64,000 bases of DNA from Petralouisia muris (GTDB taxonomy: Bacteria > Bacillota > Clostridia > Lachnospirales > Lachnospiraceae): positions 51,354-115,353 of the forward strand of contig NZ_SRYA01000011.1 in NCBI RefSeq assembly GCF_004793545.1, written 5' to 3'. The notes under the pieces were generated by a model. It had not been told where the DNA came from and did no database searches. It was given only the letters and a program-made list of their open reading frames with translations. Shown piece after piece: positions 45,479 to 56,098 of this stretch; positions within the stretch are counted from its first letter, which is position 1, and each line of letters starts with the position of its first letter. A program made the position numbers and the translations under genes.

Positions 45479-45730
45479 TTACAGCTCTGGATGCATACCC
45501 CTGCAGGCATCTTCTATCATGGAAACACATCCCTCAATGCCGAATACGCTGCTGTTCATATGTTCCTCTTTTTCCTCAATAAATCCCTGATGGAATCCGC
45601 TTTCCTTTGCTGCCAGTTCAATGATCTCCTTATCATAAAATGGCACATCCAGCCTTTTTGCCAGTTCGCTTCCGACGCTGTGCCCGCCGCTCCCACACTG
45701 CCTGCTGATTGTAATGATTTTTGCCTGCAT
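45479..45730 (-). pseudogene. Cytidylate-kinase-like protein, truncated
   Basis: 83 residues from ATG 45730 (GGAGGTAGCTATTT upstream): AKIITISRQCGSGGHSVGSE is the P-loop of the cytidylate-kinase-like family (about 200 residues when whole), followed by LDVPFYDKEIIELAAKESG. The frame ends in CRGMHPEL at the junction with the ABC fragment, so the C-terminal 60 percent is gone. In Clostridia this family often follows a MATE transporter gene, which is exactly the order here. Confidence 0.7.
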
Positions 45731-45743
45731 AAATAGCTACCTC

Positions 45744-46204
45744 CTAAATTTTTTTCCAGTATAATTTCAGCATGACCAGGATTGTGATAAACGCCAGCAC
45801 ATCTGCCAGCGGGCCTGCTCACAACGCTCCTTCCACTCCTAATGCCATCGGCAGCAATAAGGTTGCCGAGAGCAGATAGACAATCTGCCGGGACAGGGAC
45901 AGGACGGTTGCCGGGGTTGGCTTTCCGATTGCCTGAAAGAAAATGCCCGTTGCCGTAATTGTAGCCCCAAATGGGCTGCGCGCTTGTTGCCAGTCCAAGC
46001 AGGACAGCAGAAACAATCTGGTTCACCTTCATGGTAATGCCTATGATCATCAGGGGAATTTCTGCGCCATATTTCGACTGTGCGCCATAGGATACCAGTA
46101 TGTTATTTGTAACCGCCATAACCGATATGGAACAGCAAATGTAAGTATCAGTTTTCCAATCCGTTCCGTTCCAAGCGGATTTATCTTTGTTACCGTTGTA
46201 TCAT
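45744..46204 (-). pseudogene. MATE-family efflux transporter remnant
   Basis: ATG 46204 follows GGAGGAAAAA, but a one-base loss gives an early stop; the intended frame continues NPLGTERIGKLILTFAVP, the standard N-terminus of this family. Similarity then jumps to SYGAQSKYGAEIPLMIIG and MKVNQIVSAVLLGLATSAQP, and after another break to FFQAIGKPTPATVLSLSRQ, ending LYWKKI. About 450 residues are reduced to ~150 in several frames. Internal deletions rather than an insertion explain the pattern. Confidence 0.75.
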
Positions 46205-46560
46205 TTTTTCCTCCTAAACTTTAACCGATCTTATTATTGTTAAAAACAATATCCTATCCCTATCTGTCTCCTTTCTGATATAGAAAGCCTTCTGCTTTTT
46301 CAACATTATTAAAGCACATTAATTTAAAAAAGTGAATTGAATATTTCGCATTATAAATGACAAAAACGCAATAATATCTTTCCGGCTGTAGGAAGCTTAT
46401 AAGAAGGGCCAGAAAAATCCGGAGATCCAGCAGCTCCATAAAGAGTTGCAAAAATGTGGCAACCGCCAGAAGGGAAAGTCGAGGAGAAAGCTGCATAAGG
46501 AAAAAGAGCGTTTCCAAAATCAGCAACAAGGGACTTTTGCGCCCTAAAATAGAAGAATCA
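46205..46560. other. Non-coding decayed sequence before the repeat element
   Basis: No intact gene is visible. The plus strand from about 46385 encodes a Lys/Gln-rich stretch (KKGQKNPEIQQLHKELQK) for roughly 45 codons without a start or a family match, possibly another remnant. Confidence 0.4.
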
Positions 46561-46656
46561 ACAAGAAAAAAGACATCTCCTGCAGAAGAGTCCATGCCAA
46601 AAAGCAAGGAATTCTGCGAGAGATATCTTTTTGGGAGAAACAGATCCAAAACATGC
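46561..46656 (+). repeat. 96-bp palindromic element, copy B
   Basis: Begins ACAAGAAAAAAGACATCTCC and matches copy A (35767 down to 35672) over its whole length with about 13 differences by eye, in opposite orientation. The inner stem is less perfect than in copy A. It lies 35 bp beyond the thrC stop. Confidence 0.8.
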
Positions 46657-46690
46657 TTATGCTCCGCTTCTATCCATATTTCCAGGGAAA

Positions 46691-48172
46691 TCACATATGT
46701 AGAAACTCTTTCACAACGGCCTGCATCTCATTGACTTCACATACCCGCGTATGACGCACCGGCGCAGTGCGGATGTCTTCAATGGCCTTGGGCACGTTCA
46801 CCCCGGACAGCGCTGCCAGTTCGTCCACCAGCTCAAAATCTGCTTTGCTGTCGTATTTCTCATCAATGGCAGTCATAACGCTTCTGGTAAACTTATAAGG
46901 ACTTGCCGTAGAGACAATCACAGTCTTAGCCGCATCCTTTGTCTCTTCCCGATATTTCTTATAAACTGCTGCTGCAACCGCCGTATGGGTATCCATAATA
47001 TATCCGAATTCTTGGTAAGTCTCCCGAATCATGGATGATGTTTCATTCTCACCAGCATAATTACCATAAAATTCCGAAAGCTGACTGCGCATCTCAGCGC
47101 TAATCTCATATCTGCTCTCTTCCTGCAGAGATTTCATCAGACTGCGGTTCTTCTCTGCATCATTTCCCGCAATCCAGTAAATCAGACGCTCCAGGTTACT
47201 GGAAATCAGAATATCCATGGAAGGAGAAGAAGTCAGCACAAATTCACGGTTCCTGTCATAGGCGCCTGTGGCAAAAAAATCATACAGCACTTTATTCTCA
47301 TTAGAAGCGCAAATCAGCTTTCCAATGGGCAGCCCCATATTTTTTGCATAAAAAGCCGCCAAAATGTTGCCGAAGTTACCTGTGGGAACAGTCACATTGA
47401 TAAGCTCTCCGGTCTGAATAGCCCCGCTCTGCACCATTTTTGCATAAGCATATACATAATACACAATCTGAGGAACCAGGCGGCCAATATTAATGGAATT
47501 GGCGGAAGAAAACTGATATCCTGTCTCTTCCATGGCTTTCTCTAACTCCTTGTCAGAAAACATCTGTTTCACTCCGGTCTGTGCCTGGTCAAAATTACCG
47601 TGAATCCCCACCACAAAGGTATTCTCCCCCTGCTGGGTCACCATCTGTTTCTGTTGGATGGGGCTTACGCCGTCTTTGGGATAAAAGACGATAATTTTCG
47701 TTCCCTTTACATCGGCAAATCCTGCCAGGGCTGCTTTGCCAGTGTCTCCGGAAGTAGCCGTCAGAATCACAATATCGTTCTTCACCTGGTTCTTCCTTGC
47801 AGCAGCAATCATCAGATGAGGCAGAATTGAAAGAGCCATATCCTTAAAGGCTATGGTTGCCCCATGGAATAATTCCAGAAAATAGGCGTCACCTGCCTTC
47901 TTCAACGGAGCAATTTCTTCGGTATCAAATTTCCCGTCATAAGCCCTTGCAATACACTGCTTTAACTCTTCCTCTGTAAAATCCGTAAAAAACAACTTCA
48001 TCACTTCATAAGCCGTCTCTTGATAGGTCATGTCCGCCAGCTTTTCCACCGGCACATCCAGAGAAGGAATCTCCTCTGGCACAAACAATCCCCCGTCTTC
48101 TGCCAGACCCTTTAAAATTGCCTGGGAAGCCGTTACTTTCTCTTGGTCATTTCTCGTACTTACATACAGCAT
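46691..48172 (-). CDS. thrC: Threonine synthase
   Basis: 493 residues, the long (class with N-terminal extension) form: start MLYVSTRNDQEKVTASQAIL, then FLELFHGATIAFKDMALS with the PLP Lys, VILTATSGDTGKAALAGF and FVVGIHGNFDQAQ, and TVPTGNFGNILAAFYAKNMG. It converts O-phosphohomoserine to threonine. The start at 48172 has AAAGGGTGGAAT upstream. Its promoter overlaps the terminator of the neighbouring hydrolase gene. Threonine is the precursor for isoleucine, and ilvC and ilvN lie 5-8 kb away. Confidence 0.96.
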   Translation of the reverse strand: MLYVSTRNDQEKVTASQAILKGLAEDGGLFVPEEIPSLDVPVEKLADMTYQETAYEVMKLFFTDFTEEELKQCIARAYDGKFDTEEIAPLKKAGDAYFLELFHGATIAFKDMALSILPHLMIAAARKNQVKNDIVILTATSGDTGKAALAGFADVKGTKIIVFYPKDGVSPIQQKQMVTQQGENTFVVGIHGNFDQAQTGVKQMFSDKELEKAMEETGYQFSSANSINIGRLVPQIVYYVYAYAKMVQSGAIQTGELINVTVPTGNFGNILAAFYAKNMGLPIGKLICASNENKVLYDFFATGAYDRNREFVLTSSPSMDILISSNLERLIYWIAGNDAEKNRSLMKSLQEESRYEISAEMRSQLSEFYGNYAGENETSSMIRETYQEFGYIMDTHTAVAAAVYKKYREETKDAAKTVIVSTASPYKFTRSVMTAIDEKYDSKADFELVDELAALSGVNVPKAIEDIRTAPVRHTRVCEVNEMQAVVKEFLHM

Positions 48173-48282
48173 AATTCTATTCCACCCTTTTATTATTCTT
48201 CGTATCTTAAGATTGAAAAGAAACCATCCTCAGTCGGGAAGATTCCCATGCCGCCCCTCAGACGCCCATGTATCACAAAAAA

Positions 48283-48306
48283 GGGCGTCCCTGCTTCGGG
48301 ACACCC
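48283..48306 (-). terminator. Terminator after the SleB-type gene, overlapping the thrC start region
   Basis: GGGTGTCCC / GGGACGCCC 9-bp stem (one G-U) followed by six Ts on the minus strand. The 3' arm can alternatively pair with GGGCGTC at 48262-48268 downstream. Confidence 0.75.
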
Positions 48307-48309
48307 CTC

Positions 48310-48338
48310 ATTATAAAAGTTTTCCTCTTTCATGTCAA
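48310..48338 (-). promoter_or_regulatory. Consensus promoter for thrC
   Basis: Minus-strand TTGACA (48333-48338), exactly 17 bp, TATAAT (48310-48315). The predicted start (~48303) falls inside the first arm of the terminator hairpin. Confidence 0.8.
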
Positions 48339-48380
48339 TCTGCATGCTATACAATTTTAATGCAGCAGCGCATAAAAATA

Positions 48381-49184
48381 TCAGGGAAGTGTATAAAATT
48401 CATGCCCGCCATACTGAAAAAGCCAGGTTAAATTACGGTCAAACCACGCCATATCATAAGGATTTGCCCTTCTTCGGGCAGAAAAGAACAGTGCGCCCTG
48501 AGACAAATCTTCTTCATGGATAGCCTTTTCCACTGCTTCTACCGTACTGCCGGTTACCTCCACAGAGTAATATCTTCCATCTGCAGTAGGCGCAAACTGA
48601 GGGCTTCCGCCGCTCTTTTCAAAAATCACATCAGAAACTGTGGAAGCAAAATCTTCTGCCAGCACCCGGTTTAAAATCACCTCTGCCACCAGGATTTTTC
48701 CCTGCTCGTCTTCTCCGCCTGCCTCTGCCTGTACAATTCGAAGAAGCGCTTCGTAATCTTCCTCAGAAATGGAAATATCGCCGTATGGGTTCACCGGAAG
48801 CTGCTGCATTTCATTGTGAACTGGCTCCACACTGGCACAGACTGCCGTTACCTCCCGTTTCTGAATCTCTGCTTCTCTCGCCTCTTTCATTTTACTCTGT
48901 TCTGATTCTATTGCCTGCTTGCAGGAGGATGCAAAATCTCCGATAGCCGCCACGCTCTCCTGCTCCGAATTCTCTGACTGAATCTCCCCTTTTGCTCCCT
49001 GCATATTGCTGCATTCCACTACGCTTCTGTTTTTTCCTGCACCGCCAAATCCATGGGTATTTAAGGAAACCATCGCAAATACCGAAAAACCGGAAACAAG
49101 AACTGCGCAATTCCGATAGGATTTTTTGGATATATTTTTAATGTAACAATATACATTCTTTAGTAAGTTTTGAATTGTCAACAT
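48381..49184 (-). CDS. Cell wall hydrolase, SleB-like catalytic domain
   Basis: 267 residues from ATG 49184 (AGAGGAACGAAT upstream). An N-terminal membrane or signal segment (about 20-38) is followed by a ~90-residue variable linker and the Hydrolase_2/SleB domain: ISEEDYEALLRIVQAEAGGE with the catalytic Glu, then GKILVAEVILNRV, and GGSPQFAPTADGRYY. SleB enzymes are lytic transglycosylases used in spore cortex lysis or wall turnover. There is no peptidoglycan-binding domain, so localisation depends on the N-terminal anchor. Confidence 0.85.
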   Translation of the reverse strand: MLTIQNLLKNVYCYIKNISKKSYRNCAVLVSGFSVFAMVSLNTHGFGGAGKNRSVVECSNMQGAKGEIQSENSEQESVAAIGDFASSCKQAIESEQSKMKEAREAEIQKREVTAVCASVEPVHNEMQQLPVNPYGDISISEEDYEALLRIVQAEAGGEDEQGKILVAEVILNRVLAEDFASTVSDVIFEKSGGSPQFAPTADGRYYSVEVTGSTVEAVEKAIHEEDLSQGALFFSARRRANPYDMAWFDRNLTWLFQYGGHEFYTLP

Positions 49185-49333
49185 ATTCGTTCCTCTTTTC
49201 CATTTGACTTTCCCATAATTTACCATTCCATTTTCAGTATCCCAAAAACTTGCGTTTCTTTCGTTTTGTGATATACTTATTTTGTATTTTTTTCACAAAA
49301 AAATACATGGAAATATAATTTATGGAGGGTACT

Positions 49334-50143
49334 ATGCTGCCAGGTGTTTACATAGCCTACAAAAAAAACAAAACTGCCTATTATCGCGCCAGTATCACTT
49401 TTCGCAGTAAGCATATATCTCTGGGCAGCTTCGATACCGAAGAGAAAGCAAACCTTGCTTATCAGGAAGCTGTTCGGCTGCTGCAGGACAGTTCTGTCTC
49501 CTTTGAAGACGCTTTCTCTCTGCCAACTATTTTAAGTTTTAGTAAAGTGATTTCTTTGTTGAATTTTCGGGATAATCTTATTTATTTTAAAAATCCTATC
49601 TATTTGAGGAATAATTATTTTATTTACTATATTTCCAAATCAGACGAGCTAAAATTCGACATTGACGATCTTTTTTATTATTCCAGCCACAAAATTATGC
49701 GCCGGCAGGGACATCTTTTTGTCAGCGATTACGGGATGCAGATTAATATTCTTTCCCGTTATGGCATTAAAAATTATGCAGTTGCCGGCAGGGACTACTA
49801 TTTCGCCAACGAAGATTCCACAGATTTCCGGTATTCTAATATTATTGTAGTCAATCGGTACTACGGCGTGAAAAAAATCACCTCATCCAATGGGGAGCTT
49901 TATAAAGTACAAATTCATATCAATGGAAATTACACGGTAGGAACCTACCGTTCGGAAGAAAAAGCTGCAATTGCTTACAATAAAGCTGTAGATCTGGCAA
50001 AAAAACACGGAATCTCCAAAAATTTTCAGATGAATTATCTGGAGCCTTACTCTCCCCGTGAATATGCCGAAATCTACAGCCGCACAAAAATTTCAGAAAA
50101 ATATATCAATTACTTAAAGAAACTGTCTATCCCTTCTGATTAA
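49334..50143 (+). CDS. Bacterial protein with two AP2-like domains
   Basis: 269 residues from ATG 49334 (GGAGGGTACT upstream; an ATG at 49322 overlaps that site). The N-terminus has an AP2/integrase-type three-strand-plus-helix pattern: [22 protein letters not shown] then [13 protein letters not shown], and the C-terminal third repeats it: [43 protein letters not shown]. The middle ~120 residues are aromatic-rich and unassigned. No HNH nuclease, recombinase or CxxC motif is present, so it is not a homing endonuclease. It may be a DNA-binding protein of unknown target. Its end overlaps the convergent leuD by 17 nt. Confidence 0.65.
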   Translation: MLPGVYIAYKKNKTAYYRASITFRSKHISLGSFDTEEKANLAYQEAVRLLQDSSVSFEDAFSLPTILSFSKVISLLNFRDNLIYFKNPIYLRNNYFIYYISKSDELKFDIDDLFYYSSHKIMRRQGHLFVSDYGMQINILSRYGIKNYAVAGRDYYFANEDSTDFRYSNIIVVNRYYGVKKITSSNGELYKVQIHINGNYTVGTYRSEEKAAIAYNKAVDLAKKHGISKNFQMNYLEPYSPREYAEIYSRTKISEKYINYLKKLSIPSD

Positions 50144-50615
50144 TATAGTTCACCAAGCCTTCTGCCTTGATAATCTTCTGCATAAACTCCGGGAACGCCT
50201 GTCCCTGAAAGGCAGTTCCCTTTGTCTTATTGGTAATTACACCGCTGTCAAAGTCCACTTCCACCTCATCCCCGTTTTCAATGCCCTGCGCCGCTTCGGG
50301 ACATTCAATAATCGGCAGGCCTATATTGATGGCGTTCCGGTAAAAAATCCGTGCAAAGGTCTCTGCAATGACGCAGCTCACCCCAGAAGCTTTGATGGCG
50401 ATAGGCGCATGCTCCCTGGAAGATCCGCATCCAAAGTTCTTATCTGCCACAATCAAATCTCCCTGCTGCACCTTGCTGACAAACTCTTTGTCAATATCCT
50501 CCATACAGTGAACCGCCAATTCCTTCGGATCGGAAGAATTCAGGTATCTCGCTGGTATAATTACGTCGGTATCCACATTATCTCCATATTTAAAAACTGT
50601 TCCGCTGGCTTTCAT
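50127..50615 (-). CDS. leuD: 3-isopropylmalate dehydratase small subunit
   Basis: 162 residues, the short archaeal/clostridial type: [20 protein letters not shown] and the swivel-domain signature [19 protein letters not shown]. With LeuC it isomerises 2- to 3-isopropylmalate in leucine synthesis. It follows leuC by 16 bp. The end overlaps the convergent AP2-like gene. Confidence 0.96.
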   Translation of the reverse strand: MKASGTVFKYGDNVDTDVIIPARYLNSSDPKELAVHCMEDIDKEFVSKVQQGDLIVADKNFGCGSSREHAPIAIKASGVSCVIAETFARIFYRNAINIGLPIIECPEAAQGIENGDEVEVDFDSGVITNKTKGTAFQGQAFPEFMQKIIKAEGLVNYINQKG

Positions 50616-50631
50616 ATTCTCTCTTTCCCTC

Positions 50632-51888
50632 CTATTCTTCTGGCGCTGAAATCCTGCCGGTCACTGCGCTGGCTGCAGCCACTGCCGGACTTGCCAAATA
50701 TATTTCTGAATCCACATGCCCCATACGCCCTACAAAGTTACGGTTGGTGGTGGAGACGCACCGCTCTCCTTCTGCAAGGATTCCCATATATCCTCCCAGA
50801 CAGGGGCCGCAGGTGGGAGTGCTTACAATGGCGCCTGCTTCGATAAAAGTCCTCAGCAGCCCCTCCTCCATCGCTTCCAAATAGATCCTCTGTGTTGCCG
50901 GAATTACAATGCAGCGGACGCCCTTTTTCACTTTCTTTCCTTTTAAAACCTCCGCTGCTGTACGAAGATCCTCAAGGCGTCCATTGGTGCAGGAACCAAT
51001 GACTGCCTGCTGAATGGCAATGTCTCCCACTTCATCAATGGTCTTTGTATTCTCCGGCAGATGCGGGAACGCCACAGTAGACTTCAGAGCGCTTAAATCA
51101 ATGGTATACTCTTCATCATACACTGCATCCTCATCTGCTTCGTATATTTTAAATTCCCGGTCAGAATGTTCTTTCATATAAGAAACTGCCTTTTCATCCA
51201 CCGGGAAAATCCCATTCTTGCCGCCTGCTTCAATCGCCATGTTGGCAATGGTAAACCGATCATCCATGGACAGGCTGCTGATCCCGTCTCCGGTAAATTC
51301 CATGGATTTGTATAATGCTCCGTCTACCCCTATCATGCCGATAATATGTAAAATCACATCTTTCCCGCTGACCCATTTCGAAAGCTTGCCAGTCAGGTTG
51401 AATTTGATTGCAGAGGGCACCTTAAACCATGCCTTGCCCGTTGCCATTCCGGCCGCCATATCCGTGCTTCCCACGCCTGTGGAAAAGGCTCCCAATGCGC
51501 CGTAGGTGCAGGTATGGGAGTCTGCGCCGATAATCACGTCTCCTGCTACCGTAAGGCCTTTTTCCGGAAGAAGGGCATGCTCGATTCCCATTTCCCCAAC
51601 ATCAAAATAATTGCTGATTTCATGCTTGCAGGCAAACTCCCGGACACATTTGCAGTGCTGGGCAGATTTGATATCTTTATTAGGTACAAAATGATCCATC
51701 ACCAGTGCAATCTTATCCTTGTGAAATACCCCGTCTGCCGTAAACTTATCCATTTCATGAATGGCTACCGGCGCAGTGATATCATTCCCAAGCACCAGAT
51801 CCAAATTCGCCTCTATAAGCTGTCCGGCTTTTACTTCCGGAAGCCCTGCCGCTGCTGCCAGAATCTTCTGAGTCATTGTCATTCCCAT
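50632..51888 (-). CDS. leuC: 3-isopropylmalate dehydratase large subunit
   Basis: 418 residues, aconitase family. The 4Fe-4S cysteines are in [14 protein letters not shown] and [13 protein letters not shown]; substrate motifs include [22 protein letters not shown]. The start at 51888 follows AGGAGGATTGAAAT. It forms an operon with leuD and is divergent from a LysR-type regulator that probably controls it. leuA and leuB are not in the window. Confidence 0.96.
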   Translation of the reverse strand: MGMTMTQKILAAAAGLPEVKAGQLIEANLDLVLGNDITAPVAIHEMDKFTADGVFHKDKIALVMDHFVPNKDIKSAQHCKCVREFACKHEISNYFDVGEMGIEHALLPEKGLTVAGDVIIGADSHTCTYGALGAFSTGVGSTDMAAGMATGKAWFKVPSAIKFNLTGKLSKWVSGKDVILHIIGMIGVDGALYKSMEFTGDGISSLSMDDRFTIANMAIEAGGKNGIFPVDEKAVSYMKEHSDREFKIYEADEDAVYDEEYTIDLSALKSTVAFPHLPENTKTIDEVGDIAIQQAVIGSCTNGRLEDLRTAAEVLKGKKVKKGVRCIVIPATQRIYLEAMEEGLLRTFIEAGAIVSTPTCGPCLGGYMGILAEGERCVSTTNRNFVGRMGHVDSEIYLASPAVAAASAVTGRISAPEE

Positions 51889-52004
51889 ATTTCAATCCTC
51901 CTGTTTCTCTTTCTGCTTGCTATTCTAGCATATGTCATGATATAATAGAAATACATATTAAATATAATTATTATAAATTAAAGTTATACTCGAGCGCATA
52001 TTTA

Positions 52005-52058
52005 TTTGCCAAGTGATTTACGATTCTTCTTGAAAGAGCAAAAACCTGTTGGCAAATC
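52005..52058 (+). promoter_or_regulatory. Inverted repeat in the leuC-lysR intergenic region
   Basis: ATTTGCCAA (52005-52013) and TTGGCAAAT (52050-52058) are perfect inverted copies 36 bp apart, located between the divergent leuC and LysR genes. It could be a regulator site or a leader hairpin of the LysR mRNA. Confidence 0.45.
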
Positions 52059-52092
52059 ATTTGGCTCATGGGTATATAGGGAGACCACCACT

Positions 52093-53004
52093 ATGGAGCA
52101 GACGCTTTCTTCTTATCGGATTTTTTATGCAGTTGCCAATACCGGAAATATTTCCAAAGCTGCCAAAGAACTGTATATCAGCCAGCCAGCCATCAGCAAA
52201 TCCATCCAAAAACTGGAGGAAAACATTGGCGTAAGGCTGTTTGAGCGCAGTTCCAGAGGCGTTACCCTGACTCCGGAAGGCCAGCTGCTCTATACCCATG
52301 TCAAATCCGCCTTTGAAACGCTGACACTGGGAGAAGACAAGCTGCGCCGTTCCATCGCCCTTGGCATGGGAAACCTTACCATTGGAGTCAGCGCTACCCT
52401 GTGCAAATATATTTTACTCCCTTATCTGCGGAATTTTATTAAAAAATTCCCCCATATCAATATTTCCATTGCCTGCCATTCCACCAACCAGACATTAAAG
52501 CTGTTAGAAGAAGGCAAACTGGACATCGGACTAATCGGGCAGCCGGAAACACTCAAAAATATTGATTTTTATCCCGTTCAGGAAATCGAAGATATTTTCG
52601 TAGCCACCAAAGATTATCTCCATAATCTGAAAATCCGCGGCGTGGAAAAGCATCAGCTTTTGAAGCATTCCACCCTGCTGCTTTTAGACCGTGAGAATAT
52701 GACACGCCAATATATTGATGAATATCTTCAAAACAGCCGCATCATTGCCCAGGACGTAATAGAGGTCTCTAATATGGATCTCTTAATAGAGATGTCCAAA
52801 ATCAGCCTTGGAACAGGCTGCGTCATCCGCAATTTCGTCCAAAACGAACTGAAAACAGGCGTCTTATTGGAAATTCCCCTTGAAATCCCTATTGATAAAC
52901 GGTTTGTGGGCTTTGCCTATAACAAAGATGTGAAAATTTCCAGTTCCCTCAGGCACTTTATTGATTTTTATGAATCCTGCAGCACAGTTTCAAAACCTCT
53001 CTGA
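52093..53004 (+). CDS. LysR-family transcriptional regulator
   Basis: 303 residues from ATG 52093 (AGGGAG upstream). The N-terminal winged helix reads VANTGNISKAAKELYISQPAISKSIQKLE, with the usual YTHVKSAFETL linker helix, then a two-lobed effector domain (LTIGVSATLCKYILLPYL, LDIGLIGQPETL). It is divergent from leuCD, the standard arrangement for a LysR activator; the inducer is probably a leucine-pathway intermediate, by analogy only. Confidence 0.93.
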   Translation: MEQTLSSYRIFYAVANTGNISKAAKELYISQPAISKSIQKLEENIGVRLFERSSRGVTLTPEGQLLYTHVKSAFETLTLGEDKLRRSIALGMGNLTIGVSATLCKYILLPYLRNFIKKFPHINISIACHSTNQTLKLLEEGKLDIGLIGQPETLKNIDFYPVQEIEDIFVATKDYLHNLKIRGVEKHQLLKHSTLLLLDRENMTRQYIDEYLQNSRIIAQDVIEVSNMDLLIEMSKISLGTGCVIRNFVQNELKTGVLLEIPLEIPIDKRFVGFAYNKDVKISSSLRHFIDFYESCSTVSKPL

Positions 53005-53094
53005 ATCCAGCGCCAAGGAGGCAAACCGGCATAACCCCGCTTGGCTGAACAGATCTGCAGATCATATTTTTGTTTCCTGTGACAGAATGCAAAA

Positions 53095-53124
53095 CGTCCC
53101 TGACAGAAAACTTTGCCAGGGACG
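53095..53124 (-). terminator. Terminator between the LysR gene and ilvC
   Basis: CGTCCCTG / CAGGGACG 8-bp stem; on the minus strand TTTTGC follows, so it mainly serves ilvC and may also stop the LysR transcript. Confidence 0.65.
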
Positions 53125-53150
53125 CCTGCATTGCACCACAGTTATTTTGA

Positions 53151-54182
<1,032 letters not shown>

Positions 54183-54251
54183 CTAAAATATTTATAATAT
54201 CGTATCTGCACTGTCACTGAATACGGCGCAAATGCGGATCATACCTGTGTT

Positions 54252-54752
54252 TCAGTCAAACATCTTCACGTCAGAAGATCCTCTGGTAAGCCCAGTAATT
54301 CCAGTCCTTGCCAGTTCCAGTATTTCATAGCCTTCCAACAGTTCCAGGAATGCGTCTAACTTGCTCTGACTTCCAATCAGCTCAATCATCATGGAATCAT
54401 TGGTCACATCCACGATCTTTGTCTTAAAAATCTCTGCCAGGGAAATTACTGCCTGACGCTCCGTATTCTTTACACGGATCTTAATCAAAATCAACTCCCT
54501 GCATACGGAACTTCCATTTTCCAGCTTCTTGATGTCCACAACATCCTCCAGCTTGGCAAGCTGTTTCTCAATCTGCTCTAAAATCAGCTCATCGCCGCTT
54601 GATACAATCGTGATTCTTGTAAATCTGGGATCTGCCGTCACGCCGGCCGAAATACTGTCAATATTATACCCTCTCCGGCTGAATAAACCGGACACATGGC
54701 TGAGTACATTCGGCGTATTCTCAACCAAAATTGATAATGCCTGTCTTTCCAT
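54252..54752 (-). CDS. ilvN: Acetolactate synthase small regulatory subunit
   Basis: 166 residues from ATG 54752. The N-terminal ACT domain reads LSILVENTPNVLSHVSGLFSRRG with NIDSISAG, followed by the second ACT-like half. It gives valine feedback sensitivity to the catalytic subunit, which is not encoded beside it here: the unit is ilvN-ilvC only. An open frame extends 14 codons upstream, but METRQ-type starts in this family match the chosen ATG. Confidence 0.95.
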   Translation of the reverse strand: MERQALSILVENTPNVLSHVSGLFSRRGYNIDSISAGVTADPRFTRITIVSSGDELILEQIEKQLAKLEDVVDIKKLENGSSVCRELILIKIRVKNTERQAVISLAEIFKTKIVDVTNDSMMIELIGSQSKLDAFLELLEGYEILELARTGITGLTRGSSDVKMFD

Positions 54753-54851
54753 GTATCGTAACCTGCCTTTTCCTGTTGTAACTGCCTTGTCCACTCTTTG
54801 GAATTGCTTCCCGCCATATGGCGGAAATGGATTTCCAACGCGCTCTAAATA

Positions 54852-54879
54852 AGTTTAGCATATTAAATTGGTTTGTCAA
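54852..54879 (-). promoter_or_regulatory. Promoter for ilvN-ilvC
   Basis: Minus-strand TTGACA (54874-54879), 16 bp, TAAACT (54852-54857), giving a leader of ~90 nt with a CGCCATATGGCG stem. No T-box features are visible. Confidence 0.6.
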
Positions 54880-55028
54880 TAGGTTCCGGACTTTGTTTTG
54901 CCCCTGCCTATACAAATTATTTTTAATATCCATTCTTTGAAGTTATATCAGCATAAAGGATATTGCATAAGAAGATTTGTTCTGCGCAATCTGCTGCGAT
55001 ATTTAACTGCCAGAGCAATAGCGTATGA

Positions 55029-56063
55029 TTAATCCCCGTATCTGCAGGTTTTATAGACAGTCACGCAGATTTCTGCCAGCGTAATTAACACTATGCCTGT
55101 CAGCAGTATATTGGAAACCAATCCGTCATTCCAATAAAAGAGCAAATCTGTGCGGGAAGTAATTTTCAATTCAAATGCTTCTTCCAGTTCCCGGACAAAA
55201 TTGGGATTCCAGAAAGGCAGAACTTTCAGCAGCAGAACAGACAAAATAATCTCTGTAATACCGGACAAAATCTGGCTGATCATTACTTTTTGGCAATAAC
55301 GGCCTGTCATCAGCTTTATAATTTCATTCATTAATTCTATGGCAACATCAATAACCAGAACCGGAAGAATCACATTCCATGCTCCATGATTAAAGGGCGA
55401 CACAAATTTCCAGCTTTTATTCCCTGCATTTATACTGACAAACCACTCCGGCGCAAATATCAACAGCAGTCCAAACAACAGAGTAAACACAATTCCCACG
55501 ATACAGTCTCCTCTGTGAATCCTGGCTTTTTCATCCGGAACCGGAGGCAGCTTTGCCGGCGTCCATGCCTTTAATTTCTCTACAGACCAGTCCTTTTCCT
55601 TTGTTATCTTAATCTGCACTCTCACATTGTAACGCTCAAATAGTGCAAACATCAATGTCAGCAGTCCAAATCCTCCTGTCAGGCTTATCAGTGTGTTGAT
55701 AAACACCGTTTCTACATAAAAGGATACTTGCAGCAGCAGACCGGGAGAAAACACCGCCTGAAAAATAATGGAAACCAGATGAAAGGCCAGTGTAGATATC
55801 AGAAAAACTTTCATCATCCAGCAATAATCCCCATAATACTCCGGCCCAATCAGATAATTATGCCTTCCGCTGTACTTCTGGGCAAATTCTCTGGGATCCC
55901 CTAATTTTGTAAGAATCTCTTCCATCCCGGCTCCCTTCTGCTCCATCATATCAGAAATCAGTTCCTCCAGTTCCAGCCGGATTTCTTCCCTCTGCTTCTT
56001 CGGAACCCTCCGGACTACCTCATAAATATAACGCTCCATCATTTCATTCTTTTCCATTGTCAT
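55029..56063 (-). CDS. HAAS-domain multi-pass membrane protein
   Basis: 344 residues from ATG 56063 (TTGGAGGCGCAG upstream). The N-terminal helical HAAS/DUF1700-type module reads MMERYIYEVVRRVPKKQREE and ELEELISDMME, followed by LGDPREFAQKYSG, then about six membrane segments. Such proteins are regularly encoded with PadR-type regulators; their job is not established. It follows the PadR gene by ~35 bp on the same strand. Confidence 0.8.
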   Translation of the reverse strand: MTMEKNEMMERYIYEVVRRVPKKQREEIRLELEELISDMMEQKGAGMEEILTKLGDPREFAQKYSGRHNYLIGPEYYGDYCWMMKVFLISTLAFHLVSIIFQAVFSPGLLLQVSFYVETVFINTLISLTGGFGLLTLMFALFERYNVRVQIKITKEKDWSVEKLKAWTPAKLPPVPDEKARIHRGDCIVGIVFTLLFGLLLIFAPEWFVSINAGNKSWKFVSPFNHGAWNVILPVLVIDVAIELMNEIIKLMTGRYCQKVMISQILSGITEIILSVLLLKVLPFWNPNFVRELEEAFELKITSRTDLLFYWNDGLVSNILLTGIVLITLAEICVTVYKTCRYGD

Positions 56064-56098
56064 CTGCGCCTCCAATCTGTGCCTGTAGTGCACACCCT

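Noticed and set aside
48173..48380. T-box leader before thrC
   Set aside because: No specifier stem or TGGNACC-type T-box sequence; a promoter and simple terminator explain the region.
54753..54990. T-box or leucine/valine leader peptide before ilvN
   Set aside because: The leader is only ~90 nt, has no run of branched-chain codons and no T-box motif.
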